Shown piece after piece: positions 8,943 to 16,424 of a stretch of 25,386 nucleotides of DNA. A program made the translations under genes and the position numbers. The stretch comes from Thermoanaerobacterales bacterium UBA4877. Lineage in GTDB: Bacteria > Bacillota > Thermoanaerobacteria > Thermoanaerobacterales > UBA4877. The first letter of the stretch is position 1. Each line of letters opens with the position of its first letter. The stretch covers positions 113,239-138,624 of the forward strand of contig DHDL01000010.1 in assembly GCA_002399345.1 (NCBI GenBank). Direction: 5' to 3'. The notes beneath the pieces are model-generated. The model ran no database searches. It was given only the letters and a program-made list of their open reading frames with translations, and was not told the DNA's origin.

Positions 8943-9540
8943 GCCGCATGCATTTTTGCCAGGGACGGTTATGACCGAGCAAGGATGGAGGACATCTCCG
9001 GCCAGGCCGGTGTTGGGAAAGGGCACAGTATACGAATAATTCAAAAGTAAGAAAGACCTATTTATGGCGGTGATAAAGCATGCGTGCACAGTCTACATAA
9101 TATTCATGAAGGATATAGATAACGAGAACCGTCCGTTTAAAGAAAGATTGAAGAAATATATTTTTATCCATAATGAGCTATTAAATGAACACAAAGACCT
9201 GGCCGGTCTGATCTTGAAACAGTCGTGTGATATAAGCGGAGATAACTGGGAATATTTTAGGAAGATTAAGACATATGTGCTTGGCGCCACTATAAAGATG
9301 CTTGAATCCGCTGTAAGTAAGGGAGAGGTTCGTTGCCAAGATGTGGACCTCACTGCTCATATGATATTAGGCATTACGGCCACCATTTTGAGATCCCGCC
9401 TGACCGAGAACGACTATTGGGATGCAGATGATGTTGTGGATATAATAATGCATGGTATATCCAGGCAAATGATGTCGCATTTTGATAAAAATTCGTGGTT
9501 TAGAAGGATTTACCTGACCGGCACAGAAATATATATATAA
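8943..9540 (+). pseudogene. Broken TetR-family repressor of the efflux operon
   Basis: Three frames together give a TetR protein. At 8943-9027 the frame reads AACIFARDGYDRARMEDIS then GQAGVGKG, the start of a TetR helix-turn-helix, but it has no start codon and is preceded in frame by the TAA of the TolC gene. A one-base excess in the G-run near 9018-9028 shifts the frame. The next frame continues GTVYE, then TAA (9038-9040) where TetR proteins have a tyrosine (VYxYF), then FKSKKDLFMAVIKHA and an intact ligand domain to 9540. An in-frame ATG at 9064 could give 158 residues without DNA-binding helices. Three defects argue for a real pseudogene rather than a sequencing slip. The operator it probably bound survives at 3410-3423. 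Confidence 0.82.
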
Positions 9541-9574
9541 GAATAATTACACACAAAAGGGAGGGAAATCACCT

Positions 9575-11197
9575 ATGAAAAAGACTATGGAGAAGTTTTT
9601 TATAATTTTATTGTCTTTTATGCTGAGCCTTTCAGCGGTATATGCGGCACCTGCGGACAGCGGTACGTTTACCGATGTGAACGATGATCACTGGGCGGCT
9701 CGGTACATAGCTGATATGTACAACAAGGGAATAATTATGGGCACGGTTCAAGGTGATAAAAGATATTTTCGCCCGGAAGATAATATAAGCAAGGTTGAAT
9801 CCGTCATACTTATAGCAAGGAGCATGGGCTCTACCGGGAATAATGCCGAGGTCGATGCAGCCTATAATAAGTATAAACCGATGCTAGACCAGGCGAGAAT
9901 ACCGGATTGGGCGGAAAAAGAGGTGGCCTATGCCATGGATAAAGGCGTGGTTACCCAAAATGATTTAAATACATTTATAGATAAAGGCGGCAATCAGACA
10001 AAGCTTTTGAGATATGAAGCCGCAGTTTATATAGTCAGGGCCATGGGATTAGAATCAGAGGCAAAGGGATTAAATGATCCTGCGCTGGGTTATACCGATA
10101 GTAAGAGCATACCCGACTGGGCGCGGGCATATGTCAAGGTGGCTGCAAAGCAGGGGGTTTTTGATAAAGACGGTGACTACAGTGGGAGATTCAACCCGGA
10201 CAATCAGCTTAAGAGATCGGAAATAGCTAAAATACTATCGATTTCATATGAAAAATTAAACAAATCACCGGGATCACCTTCTGCCGAGATCAGCGGTACA
10301 GTATTCTCTGTCTTCTACGGTAGCGACCCCATAATTACCATAGAGGATAAAAACGGCATAAGGACATCGTATCATCTGGCGGACGCCGCGGTAAAGAAAG
10401 ATGGCAAAGCCGCAACAATTAACGATCTTGAGCATGATGATAAAATCAAGGCAATAATATCTGGAGACAAGGTATTGAGTATAGAGGCAACCCCCGGCGA
10501 AAAAAATTATACAGGTACGCTTACTGAAATTAAGACGGACGGAGCCTTGCTTAAACTGACCATGGATACAGATGACGGCAAGGCAAGTCTCACGTTGTCC
10601 GATGATGCAGACATAAGGAGAAACAGAAAGACTGCCGAATGGACGGACCTTAAAAGAGGGGATGAACTTAAGGCTATTGAGAAAGATGGCACTTTGGTAT
10701 CCGTTATTGCCACAAGTATGGACCGGAGTATAAGCGGCAGCATAACCAAGATATGCATATCCTCTATGCCGAGTATAACCGTAACTGGTGAAGATGGCGA
10801 TGAAACCTACGGCATATCCAAGGATGCCAGGATAAAAGTAGACGGCAGGACCGCCGTAGATGGTATATATAACCTGCATTTAGGCTTTCTTATCGATGCC
10901 GACGTTGAGTCCGATGAGATAGTAAAAATCAATGCCTCGACGAAAAAGGAGAATTATATGATCTCCGGTACGATAAAAAGAGTCGACAATAATGCAAAAC
11001 TGGTTTCCATTACAGTGTATGACGAGTCCTCAAAGAAGACGTCGGATAAGGTAGTGCTGGTTACGTCAGATACGAAGATATATGATGATGACGGAGATAT
11101 TATAAGGCTTAGAGATTTAGATGAAGGTGATGCCGTCACCGCAAGAGTACAAAATGAAGGCGGAATATTAAGTGCTGTCTTTATATCTCTGGAATAA
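9575..11197 (+). CDS. S-layer homology (SLH) protein with four beta repeats
   Basis: A 540-residue secreted protein with a strong GGGAGGGA ribosome site ahead of ATG 9575. Residues 1-25 are a signal peptide, with likely cleavage after VYA. Three SLH modules follow: about 30-90 (FTDVNDDHWAARYIADMYNKG), about 95-155 (IPDWAEKEVAYAMDKGVV) and about 165-235 (IPDWARAYVKVAAKQGV). These bind pyruvylated wall polysaccharide. Residues about 240-540 are four tandem repeats of some 70-75 residues, each opening ISGT/YTGT/ISGS/ISGT and carrying a D-L-x-x-x-D-x-I/L-x-A core; they look like small beta domains. There is no enzyme motif. It starts 34 bases after the tetR remnant, so it may be co-transcribed with the efflux operon, but a shared function is not shown. 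Confidence 0.88.
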   Translation: MKKTMEKFFIILLSFMLSLSAVYAAPADSGTFTDVNDDHWAARYIADMYNKGIIMGTVQGDKRYFRPEDNISKVESVILIARSMGSTGNNAEVDAAYNKYKPMLDQARIPDWAEKEVAYAMDKGVVTQNDLNTFIDKGGNQTKLLRYEAAVYIVRAMGLESEAKGLNDPALGYTDSKSIPDWARAYVKVAAKQGVFDKDGDYSGRFNPDNQLKRSEIAKILSISYEKLNKSPGSPSAEISGTVFSVFYGSDPIITIEDKNGIRTSYHLADAAVKKDGKAATINDLEHDDKIKAIISGDKVLSIEATPGEKNYTGTLTEIKTDGALLKLTMDTDDGKASLTLSDDADIRRNRKTAEWTDLKRGDELKAIEKDGTLVSVIATSMDRSISGSITKICISSMPSITVTGEDGDETYGISKDARIKVDGRTAVDGIYNLHLGFLIDADVESDEIVKINASTKKENYMISGTIKRVDNNAKLVSITVYDESSKKTSDKVVLVTSDTKIYDDDGDIIRLRDLDEGDAVTARVQNEGGILSAVFISLE

Positions 11198-11293
11198 TGA
11201 CAATATAACAGAAAACATTATAAATATTTATAGGCTTTTATAGATATAAAGAAGGGAAAATAAATAAAATGTAGAATTATTACACTAGGAGCG

Positions 11294-11318
11294 TAGCATA
11301 GCGGTATGCTAAGCTATG
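11294..11318 (+). promoter_or_regulatory. Two competing hairpins before the receiver gene
   Basis: TAGCATA (11294-11300) pairs with TATGCTA (11305-11311) around a GCGG loop. Alternatively CATAGC (11297-11302) pairs with GCTATG (11313-11318), which would hide the first base of the ribosome site GGAGGA (11318-11323) of the next gene. The pairings exclude each other. A regulatory switch is inference. The rest of the 11198-11331 gap is AT-rich, includes a 14-bp palindrome at 11219-11232, and shows no clear promoter. Confidence 0.35.
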
Positions 11319-11331
11319 GAGGATAGGGTGA

Positions 11332-11688
11332 ATGGATAAAAGCATTCTGGTCGTAGATGATCATACAGGTATCAGGATGCTCATGAGCGAGGTTTTTAGG
11401 AGTGCTGGTTTTGACGTCAGGTGTACCGGAGATGACGTGGAAGCAAGGTCGATTGCCGAGCAGTACAGGCCGAGGATTGGAATATTCGACATCAACTTAA
11501 ACGGTTGCAACGGTCTGGATCTGCTTGAGGACATTAAGAAAAAGAATCCAGGAATGGTACCAATAGTAGTATCAGCATCCGAATATCCTGATACCCAGCA
11601 TATACCTCATGAATCGGAGGTATATTACATGAAAAAGCCTTTTGATATAGGCGAATTAAAGGCAAAGATATGTGAGTTATGTGGATAA
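11332..11688 (+). CDS. Stand-alone response-regulator receiver, Spo0F-like
   Basis: 118 residues, a single CheY-type receiver with no output domain. It has the acidic pocket VVDD (Asp9, Asp10), phospho-acceptor Asp53 in IFDINL, a serine in VVSASE at the usual Thr/Ser position, and lysine in MKKPFDIGEL. The start ILVVDDHTGIRMLMSEVF and the end KPFDIGEL are close to Bacillus Spo0F (ILIVDDQYGIRILLNEVF and KPFDIDEI, from memory). Gene order supports this, since spo0F lies just ahead of fbaA-tal in Bacillus. In Bacillus, Spo0F passes phosphate to Spo0B in the sporulation phosphorelay. No histidine kinase or Spo0B is visible here, so the partner is unknown. GGAGGA lies 8 bases before the ATG. Confidence 0.85.
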   Translation: MDKSILVVDDHTGIRMLMSEVFRSAGFDVRCTGDDVEARSIAEQYRPRIGIFDINLNGCNGLDLLEDIKKKNPGMVPIVVSASEYPDTQHIPHESEVYYMKKPFDIGELKAKICELCG

Positions 11689-11696
11689 AATTTTTA

Positions 11697-11726
11697 TTGA
11701 AAGCCTAAGTGGAGCGAGTTTTAAAT
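11697..11726 (+). promoter_or_regulatory. Possible promoter of the structured RNA
   Basis: TTGAAA (11697-11702) and TTAAAT (11721-11726) are 18 bases apart, just after the receiver stop. The -10 match is only four of six. If real, transcription would start near 11733, inside the structured stretch, so it may not cover the outer closing stem. Confidence 0.3.
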
Positions 11727-11945
11727 ATGCAACGTGCCCTGCCGAGTGCGTATATCATATGAGAGATATATGGCGTTAGAACGTTTAGCTTTAAGCAGGT
11801 GCGGCTTTCGCATAGTAGTTATTTTAAAGCTGCGGTAAACGCCGGAGTGTACTTAAACTTGTAGATGAGACTATGGGTTTGCGAATTATGTTGTCATCAG
11901 TCTGATATTATCTACCTAACCCTGAAGCTCATATATGCAATATTT
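11723..11945 (+). ncRNA. Candidate structured noncoding RNA of unknown class
   Basis: There is no ORF here, but nested pairings cover the stretch. A closing stem, 11723-11730 with 11937-11945, has one bulged base. Hairpin A pairs 11749-11756 with 11765-11772 (eight pairs). Stem B pairs GCGTT 11773-11777 with AACGC 11838-11842, directly stacked on hairpin A; it continues as AGCTTTAA 11787-11794 with TTAAAGCT 11824-11831 and an inner TGCG/CGCA hairpin (11800-11812). Stem C pairs ATGAG 11865-11869 with CTCAT 11928-11932 and GGGTT 11875-11879 with AACCC 11918-11922. GTAGAT (11861-11866) can instead pair with ATCTAC (11910-11915). CCTGC 11738-11742 could meet GCAGG 11795-11799 as a pseudoknot. A strong terminator follows. 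It could be a small RNA, a leader of the next gene, or a 3' UTR. I do not recognise the class. Confidence 0.45.
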
Positions 11946-11997
11946 TACAAATAAAAAATAGTCGATTTTAATAATCGGCTATTTTTTATTTGTAAAA
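11943..11997. terminator. Long bidirectional terminator hairpin
   Basis: A 25-bp stem pairs 11943-11967 with 11973-11997 (one G-U pair) around the loop TTAAT. A core TAGTCGATT/AATCGGCTA is flanked by A/T runs on both sides, so it can end transcription in either direction. It separates the receiver and candidate RNA from the zinc-ribbon gene. Confidence 0.8.
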
Positions 11998-12048
11998 AGG
12001 GTTTTAAACATATGCAGAGAATTATTATATAAAGGCAGGTGATATATT

Positions 12049-12696
12049 ATGTTGATAAATCCTGAAATCACATTTGCATTCAGATGCCCAGAATGTGGCA
12101 AACTAACCTTTGGAGACGTCTCGCCTTTCAAATTAATTGGTGAAGGCAGGCTGCTGTTTCCGTGTGAATGTGGGAAAAGCACTGTAACTATGGAAGCAAC
12201 GGGAAAGATGGATTTTAACATTACTGTTCCATGTATTGCCTGTGGTGATTACCACGTATATAACATAGGAAAAAAGATGTGGCTAAGCTCATTAAATATA
12301 TTGACATGTCCAAAGACCGACTACAAGATATGTTTTTGGGGGAATGAAAAGGACATATTGAAATCTATGGAGGACTTCGATTTGCAACTTGACAATGTCC
12401 TTAACGGACTGGATTTTGATAATTATTTTAAAAACAGTGAGGTTATGTATGAGGCTGTAAATAAACTTCACGAAATAGCAGGAAAGGGGAATCTTTACTG
12501 TACTTGTGGAAATCATAATATTGATGTATTATTAAAACCGGACGGTATAGAACTTATATGTAAAAGTTGTCATGCAAAGGGTTTTATATATGCGGGGAGT
12601 ATAAAAGATTTAAGGTCTATCGGCGGATTACATACCATAGCACTCAACGATCCCATATTAAGTACAAATAAAAGACCAGATAAAGAAGGAGGTTAA
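12049..12696 (+). CDS. Zinc-ribbon protein of unknown function
   Basis: A 215-residue soluble protein, ATG at 12049 behind AGGTGA. Its cysteines fall in three groups that look like metal knuckles: Cys13/Cys16 (CPEC) with Cys39/Cys41 (CEC); Cys62/Cys65 (CIAC) with Cys87 and Cys95; and Cys151/Cys153 (CTC) with Cys171/Cys174 (CKSC, then His175). The middle, about residues 100-145, is helical and acidic. No catalytic motif and no known name. It lies 7 bases before the aldolase gene and is probably co-transcribed with aldolase and transaldolase. From memory, such zinc-ribbon proteins accompany fba in other clostridia, but I cannot confirm this. A nucleic-acid-binding or metal-sensing role is guesswork. 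Confidence 0.75.
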   Translation: MLINPEITFAFRCPECGKLTFGDVSPFKLIGEGRLLFPCECGKSTVTMEATGKMDFNITVPCIACGDYHVYNIGKKMWLSSLNILTCPKTDYKICFWGNEKDILKSMEDFDLQLDNVLNGLDFDNYFKNSEVMYEAVNKLHEIAGKGNLYCTCGNHNIDVLLKPDGIELICKSCHAKGFIYAGSIKDLRSIGGLHTIALNDPILSTNKRPDKEGG

Positions 12697-12703
12697 TTAA
12701 ATC

Positions 12704-13570
12704 ATGCTAGTTCCCGGAATTGATATTCTTGCCAAGGCAAATATCGACAATTATGCTATAGGTGCTTTTAATACAAGTAATCTGGAAAGTACCCAGGCCA
12801 TTATAGAGTCTGCTGAAGAATTAAGCTCACCGGTGATAATACAGGTAAGTGAAGGCGGATTTAATTATGCAGGTGGTAAAAGTATAGCGGCAATAGTAAA
12901 GACCATGGCCGCGGATGCTAGTGTGCCTATAGCTTTGCATTTAGATCATGGTAAAGAATTCTCGATTTTGATGAAAGCCGTAAGGTATGGGTTTACTTCG
13001 ATTATGTTTGACGGATCCAGGTATCCTTTAGATGAAAACATCGAAAAGACGAGGAGAATAGTGGATATAGCAAGATCGGTGGGTATTTCCGTAGAAGCGG
13101 AGCTGGGTAAAATAGGAGGCACCGAAGATAATGTAAGCGTAAGTGATAATGATGCTCTGTTTACCGACCCGGATGAGGCGGTTAAGTTTGTAAAAGAGAC
13201 GGGCGTTGATTATTTGGCTATAGCCATCGGTACTGCTCACGGCCAGTATAAGGGAACCCCACACCTGGATTTTGAAAGATTGAAGGAGATAAAATCTCGT
13301 TTGGGCATGCCTATTGTGCTGCACGGTGCTTCGGGAGTACCGGAAGATGATATAAAAAAAGCCGTAAATCTTGGAGTAAACAAGATAAATATAGATACGG
13401 ATATAAGAGAGGCGTTTACGGCTGCAGTGAGGCAATTCCTCAATGAAAACCCGGAGGAATATGATCCGAGAAAGATACTCGGACCTGCTAAAAAATCCAT
13501 GAAAGAAGTTATAAAGAAAAAAATAATTATGTTTGGTTCAGATGATAAGGCCAAGGAGGTTTTAATATAA
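12704..13570 (+). CDS. fba: Class II fructose-bisphosphate aldolase
   Basis: 288 residues with class II (zinc) aldolase marks: IGAFNTSNLES near the start, LHLDHGK with Asp81 and zinc ligand His82, an acidic AELGKIGG segment, AIGTAHGQYKG, LHGASGVP and KINIDTDIR. It splits fructose 1,6-bisphosphate into dihydroxyacetone phosphate and glyceraldehyde 3-phosphate, or makes it, in the cytoplasm. The length is right for the FbaA/GatY/KbaY family. A tagatose-bisphosphate aldolase is possible on sequence alone, but the neighbouring transaldolase and Spo0F-like gene match the Bacillus fbaA locus. GGAGG lies 11 bases ahead of ATG 12704. The stop abuts the transaldolase start. Confidence 0.93.
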   Translation: MLVPGIDILAKANIDNYAIGAFNTSNLESTQAIIESAEELSSPVIIQVSEGGFNYAGGKSIAAIVKTMAADASVPIALHLDHGKEFSILMKAVRYGFTSIMFDGSRYPLDENIEKTRRIVDIARSVGISVEAELGKIGGTEDNVSVSDNDALFTDPDEAVKFVKETGVDYLAIAIGTAHGQYKGTPHLDFERLKEIKSRLGMPIVLHGASGVPEDDIKKAVNLGVNKINIDTDIREAFTAAVRQFLNENPEEYDPRKILGPAKKSMKEVIKKKIIMFGSDDKAKEVLI

Positions 13571-14218
13571 ATGGAGTTATTTATTGATACTGCTAACATA
13601 GATGAGATAAAAAAGGCAGCCGATATGGGCATAATATCAGGAGTCACAACAAACCCTTCTCTTGTAGCTAAAGAGGGTAAGAGGGAGGTTAAAGATCTGA
13701 TTGCGGAGATTGTGTCTATAGTAGACGGACCTATAAGCGCCGAGGTTATAAGCACCGACAGTGACGGGATGATTAAAGAAGGCAGGGCTCTTTCCAAGAT
13801 ACATCAGAATATCGTTATAAAAATACCTATGACAAGCGAGGGATTAAAAGCGGTCAAGGTGTTGTCTTCAGAGGGCATAAACACAAATATGACGCTTATA
13901 TTTTCAGTAAATCAAGCAATTTTAGCTGCAAACGCCGGTGCAACATATGCCAGCCCGTTTGTAGGCAGGCTGGATGATATTGGTATTGATGGTATGAAAA
14001 TGGTGGGTGATATCATGGAGATATACAATACCTACGGGATTGAAACACAGGTCATAGCAGCAAGCATACGTCACCCTCTTCATGTAACAAAGGCGGCTTT
14101 GGCCGGCGCCGATATAGCTACCGTGCCATATAAAATACTTATGCAAATGGTAAAACACCCACTCACGGATGCCGGCCTGGATAGGTTTTTAAATGATTAT
14201 AAATCCGTTAAGGCTTGA
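13571..14218 (+). CDS. tal: Transaldolase, small (FSA/TalC-type) family
   Basis: 215 residues, the length of the short transaldolase/fructose-6-phosphate aldolase family. It starts [16 protein letters not shown] and has [13 protein letters not shown], the Schiff-base lysine Lys84 in [30 protein letters not shown] and IRHPLHV. It moves a dihydroxyacetone unit between sugar phosphates in the non-oxidative pentose phosphate pathway. In Bacillus the equivalent gene lies straight after fbaA, as here: the ATG follows the aldolase TAA with no gap, and AAGGAGG (13553-13559) lies inside the aldolase end. Transaldolase and direct fructose-6-phosphate aldolase activity cannot be told apart from this reading. 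Confidence 0.92.
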   Translation: MELFIDTANIDEIKKAADMGIISGVTTNPSLVAKEGKREVKDLIAEIVSIVDGPISAEVISTDSDGMIKEGRALSKIHQNIVIKIPMTSEGLKAVKVLSSEGINTNMTLIFSVNQAILAANAGATYASPFVGRLDDIGIDGMKMVGDIMEIYNTYGIETQVIAASIRHPLHVTKAALAGADIATVPYKILMQMVKHPLTDAGLDRFLNDYKSVKA

Positions 14219-14250
14219 GAGAATAAAGGATTTTTATTACGGAGGCAAAA

Positions 14251-14802
14251 ATGCCGGAGTTAGATATAGATATTGGTAAAAAACTTAGAAGTTTAAGAAA
14301 ATCAAAGCATATGAGTATAGAAAAGCTGGCAGAAAAAGCAAGCCTTTCTGCCGGCCTCATCTCTCAGATTGAAAGGAATCTCAATAGTCCAACGGTCTCC
14401 ACTCTGTATAAAATAGCGGGGGCTTTAGGCACCCATATAGGATATTTCTTTGATGATAACAGGCAAGGCGTAGTTGTTAAAAAGAACGAAAGAAGGGTTA
14501 TAAAGCTCCCTATGTCAAATCTGACATATGAGATGCTGTCACCCGACATGGATAGGAAAATGGAGTTTCTTTTAGTTCGGCTTAAGCCGGGTGAATGTGA
14601 TAATAAGGAACAGATCTCCCATGAGGGGGAGGAATGCGGAATTGTATTAGAGGGATGCATGCTTGTAAAATGGGGAGATATGGAGTATACTCTGGAAGAA
14701 GGAGACAGCATTTATTTTGACAGTGATGTGCCACATAGGTATTTCAATGTAGGCGGGATAGAATGTGTCTCTATTTGGGCGATGACCCCACCCAGTTTTT
14801 AA
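14251..14802 (+). CDS. XRE-family regulator with C-terminal cupin
   Basis: 183 residues. Residues about 8-62 are a helix-turn-helix of the lambda-repressor type (GKKLRSLRKSKHMSIEKLAEKA, then SAGLISQIERNLNSPTVSTL). Residues about 105-178 are a small cupin barrel (EECGIVLEGCMLVKWGDM, then EEGDSIYFDSDVPHRYFN) that probably binds a small effector. This PuuR/SutR-like layout is common among regulators of amine, amino-acid or sugar use. The ribosome site CGGAGG lies 7 bases before the ATG, 32 bases after the transaldolase. In Bacillus this position holds murA, so the gene is an insertion relative to that order. Its targets are unknown; the palindromes near grdI are not obviously linked to it. Confidence 0.85.
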   Translation: MPELDIDIGKKLRSLRKSKHMSIEKLAEKASLSAGLISQIERNLNSPTVSTLYKIAGALGTHIGYFFDDNRQGVVVKKNERRVIKLPMSNLTYEMLSPDMDRKMEFLLVRLKPGECDNKEQISHEGEECGIVLEGCMLVKWGDMEYTLEEGDSIYFDSDVPHRYFNVGGIECVSIWAMTPPSF

Positions 14803-14964
14803 ATGATCACGGCTGCATACAAATCGGACGGTTGCATTATCTTATTTCTCATTTTTGGTCTCTTAGTTTCTTCATTTTTATGTATCTGTTTTTTTGTATA
14901 AAAAACTATCATATGGGCGTAGATATTTATGTATCGGAGTAATTCAGTGAATGCTATGTATAGA

Positions 14965-14993
14965 TTTATAAGTTAGTGGAAATAAGTTATAAT
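14965..14993 (+). promoter_or_regulatory. Probable promoter of rho
   Basis: TTTATA (14965-14970), a 17-base gap and a perfect TATAAT (14988-14993) lie 25 bases before the ATG of rho. The rest of the gap 14803-14964 is T-rich with only a weak T/A stem near 14889-14907. I see no strong terminator or leader structure in it. Confidence 0.55.
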
Positions 14994-15018
14994 AGGCTTC
15001 ATTTTATGGAGGTGTGAA

Positions 15019-16422
15019 ATGACTTCGGCGGAATTAAAGAATAAAACCCTTGTTGAGCTCCGTGGTATGGCAAGGGAAGTAGGTATTAAGAACATTACTA
15101 AATACAGGAAGGATAAGCTTATAGAATTGATTTTAACTTCAGTTCCCAAACAAGGTAAATCCCATTCTGATGTTTCCAAAGATCCAAATAATGATTATAA
15201 TAAAAATGAAGAGGCCGGCGGCATGATCGAAACAAATAACACTCAGCATAAAGGCGCAAATGTTAACGAATTTGAATTTCATGGTAAGACCGACTTTGAA
15301 AAGGCCGATGGGCAAGGAATATTGGACATAATGTCTGATGGATACGGATTTTTGAGGGCAGATAACTACCTTCAAGGTCCCAAGGATATATATATATCGC
15401 AATCACAGATAAGAAGGTTTAATCTCAAAGAGGGTGATAAGGTATCGGGGACAATACGGTTGCCTCGTGAAGGTGAGAAATATGCGGCCATGCTCTTTGT
15501 CAAATCAGTGAATGACTGCAATCCTGAGGAGGCCAGAAAGAGAGAACCTTTTGATGATCTTACTCCCATTTATCCTGATGAGAGGATACAACTTGAGGCT
15601 CATGCCAAAGACCTTTCAACGCGACTTATTGACTTGATTGCTCCAATAGGCAAGGGACAGAGAGGGATGATAGTATCTCCGCCTAAAGCCGGCAAGACAA
15701 CACTTCTGAAAAAGATCGCCAATTCAATATCCATAAATCACAAGGAGTGTAACCTGATAGTGCTTCTGATAGATGAACGTCCTGAAGAGGTAACGGACAT
15801 GAAACGTTCCATAAAGGGTGAGGTTGTATACTCTACATTTGATGAGCTGCCCGAGCATCATGCCAAGGTGGCGGAGATGGTTCTGGAAAGAGCCAAGAGA
15901 CTGGTAGAACATAAGAAGGATGTCGTCATCTTATTGGATAGTATAACAAGGCTTGCTAGGGCGTATAACCTTGTTACTCCTCCATCAGGCAGGACTCTTT
16001 CAGGTGGTATTGACCCCTCGGCTCTTCATCCACCAAAAAGGTTTTTTGGAGCAGCCCGGAATATAGAGGAGGGCGGAAGCCTCACTATTATTGCGACAAC
16101 ACTGGTGGAGACCGGCAGCCGTATGGATGATGTTATATTTGAGGAATTCAAGGGAACAGGAAATATGGAGATACATCTGGATAGGAAGCTTTCCGAGATG
16201 AGGATATTCCCGGCTGTTGATATTTATAAGTCGGGGACTAGAAAAGAGGAGCTTTTACTTAGCAAGGATGAGCTTGATGCCGTATATTATATAAGAAGGG
16301 CCATGAATTCTGCCCCTACGTCTGAGGTGACGGAGACGGTAATAAATATGCTATTGAATACGGAGACAAACGAAGAATTTATAAACGGACTTAAAGGTGT
16401 AATATCTAAACAGGAGGATTAA
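15019..16422 (+). CDS. rho: Transcription termination factor Rho
   Basis: 467 residues. Residues 1-42 form the Rho N-terminal helical domain ([13 protein letters not shown]). Residues about 43-90 are a polar, low-complexity linker rich in Asn, Lys and Gly. The cold-shock-like RNA-binding domain follows (about 95-165; [19 protein letters not shown]). The ATPase core has Walker [10 protein letters not shown] (about 219-227), [13 protein letters not shown], Walker [14 protein letters not shown] (about 300-312) and the Q/R-loop region. Rho is a hexameric helicase that ends transcription of untranslated RNA. GGAGGTG lies just before ATG 15019. It is followed after two bases by trpS. All catalytic motifs look intact. 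Confidence 0.97.
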   Translation: MTSAELKNKTLVELRGMAREVGIKNITKYRKDKLIELILTSVPKQGKSHSDVSKDPNNDYNKNEEAGGMIETNNTQHKGANVNEFEFHGKTDFEKADGQGILDIMSDGYGFLRADNYLQGPKDIYISQSQIRRFNLKEGDKVSGTIRLPREGEKYAAMLFVKSVNDCNPEEARKREPFDDLTPIYPDERIQLEAHAKDLSTRLIDLIAPIGKGQRGMIVSPPKAGKTTLLKKIANSISINHKECNLIVLLIDERPEEVTDMKRSIKGEVVYSTFDELPEHHAKVAEMVLERAKRLVEHKKDVVILLDSITRLARAYNLVTPPSGRTLSGGIDPSALHPPKRFFGAARNIEEGGSLTIIATTLVETGSRMDDVIFEEFKGTGNMEIHLDRKLSEMRIFPAVDIYKSGTRKEELLLSKDELDAVYYIRRAMNSAPTSEVTETVINMLLNTETNEEFINGLKGVISKQED

Positions 16423-16424
16423 TT

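Noticed and set aside
8857..9039. 60-residue ORF over the TolC/tetR junction
   Set aside because: Out-of-frame reading across the tetR remnant and the end of the TolC gene; no ribosome site and no family.
9064..9540. Intact 158-residue TetR-like gene
   Set aside because: It lacks the DNA-binding helices, which are found upstream in other frames, so it is part of a pseudogene.
10274..10879. 201-residue minus-strand ORF inside the SLH gene
   Set aside because: Antisense to a clear SLH protein; aromatic-rich composition typical of a reverse-strand shadow.
11723..11945. 6S RNA or tmRNA assignment
   Set aside because: Several branching stems rather than one long hairpin with a central bubble, and no tRNA-like end; no known class could be matched by eye.
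14889..14907. T7/A6 stem after the XRE-cupin gene as a terminator
   Set aside because: Only T-A pairs capped by one G-C pair; too weak to call an intrinsic terminator.
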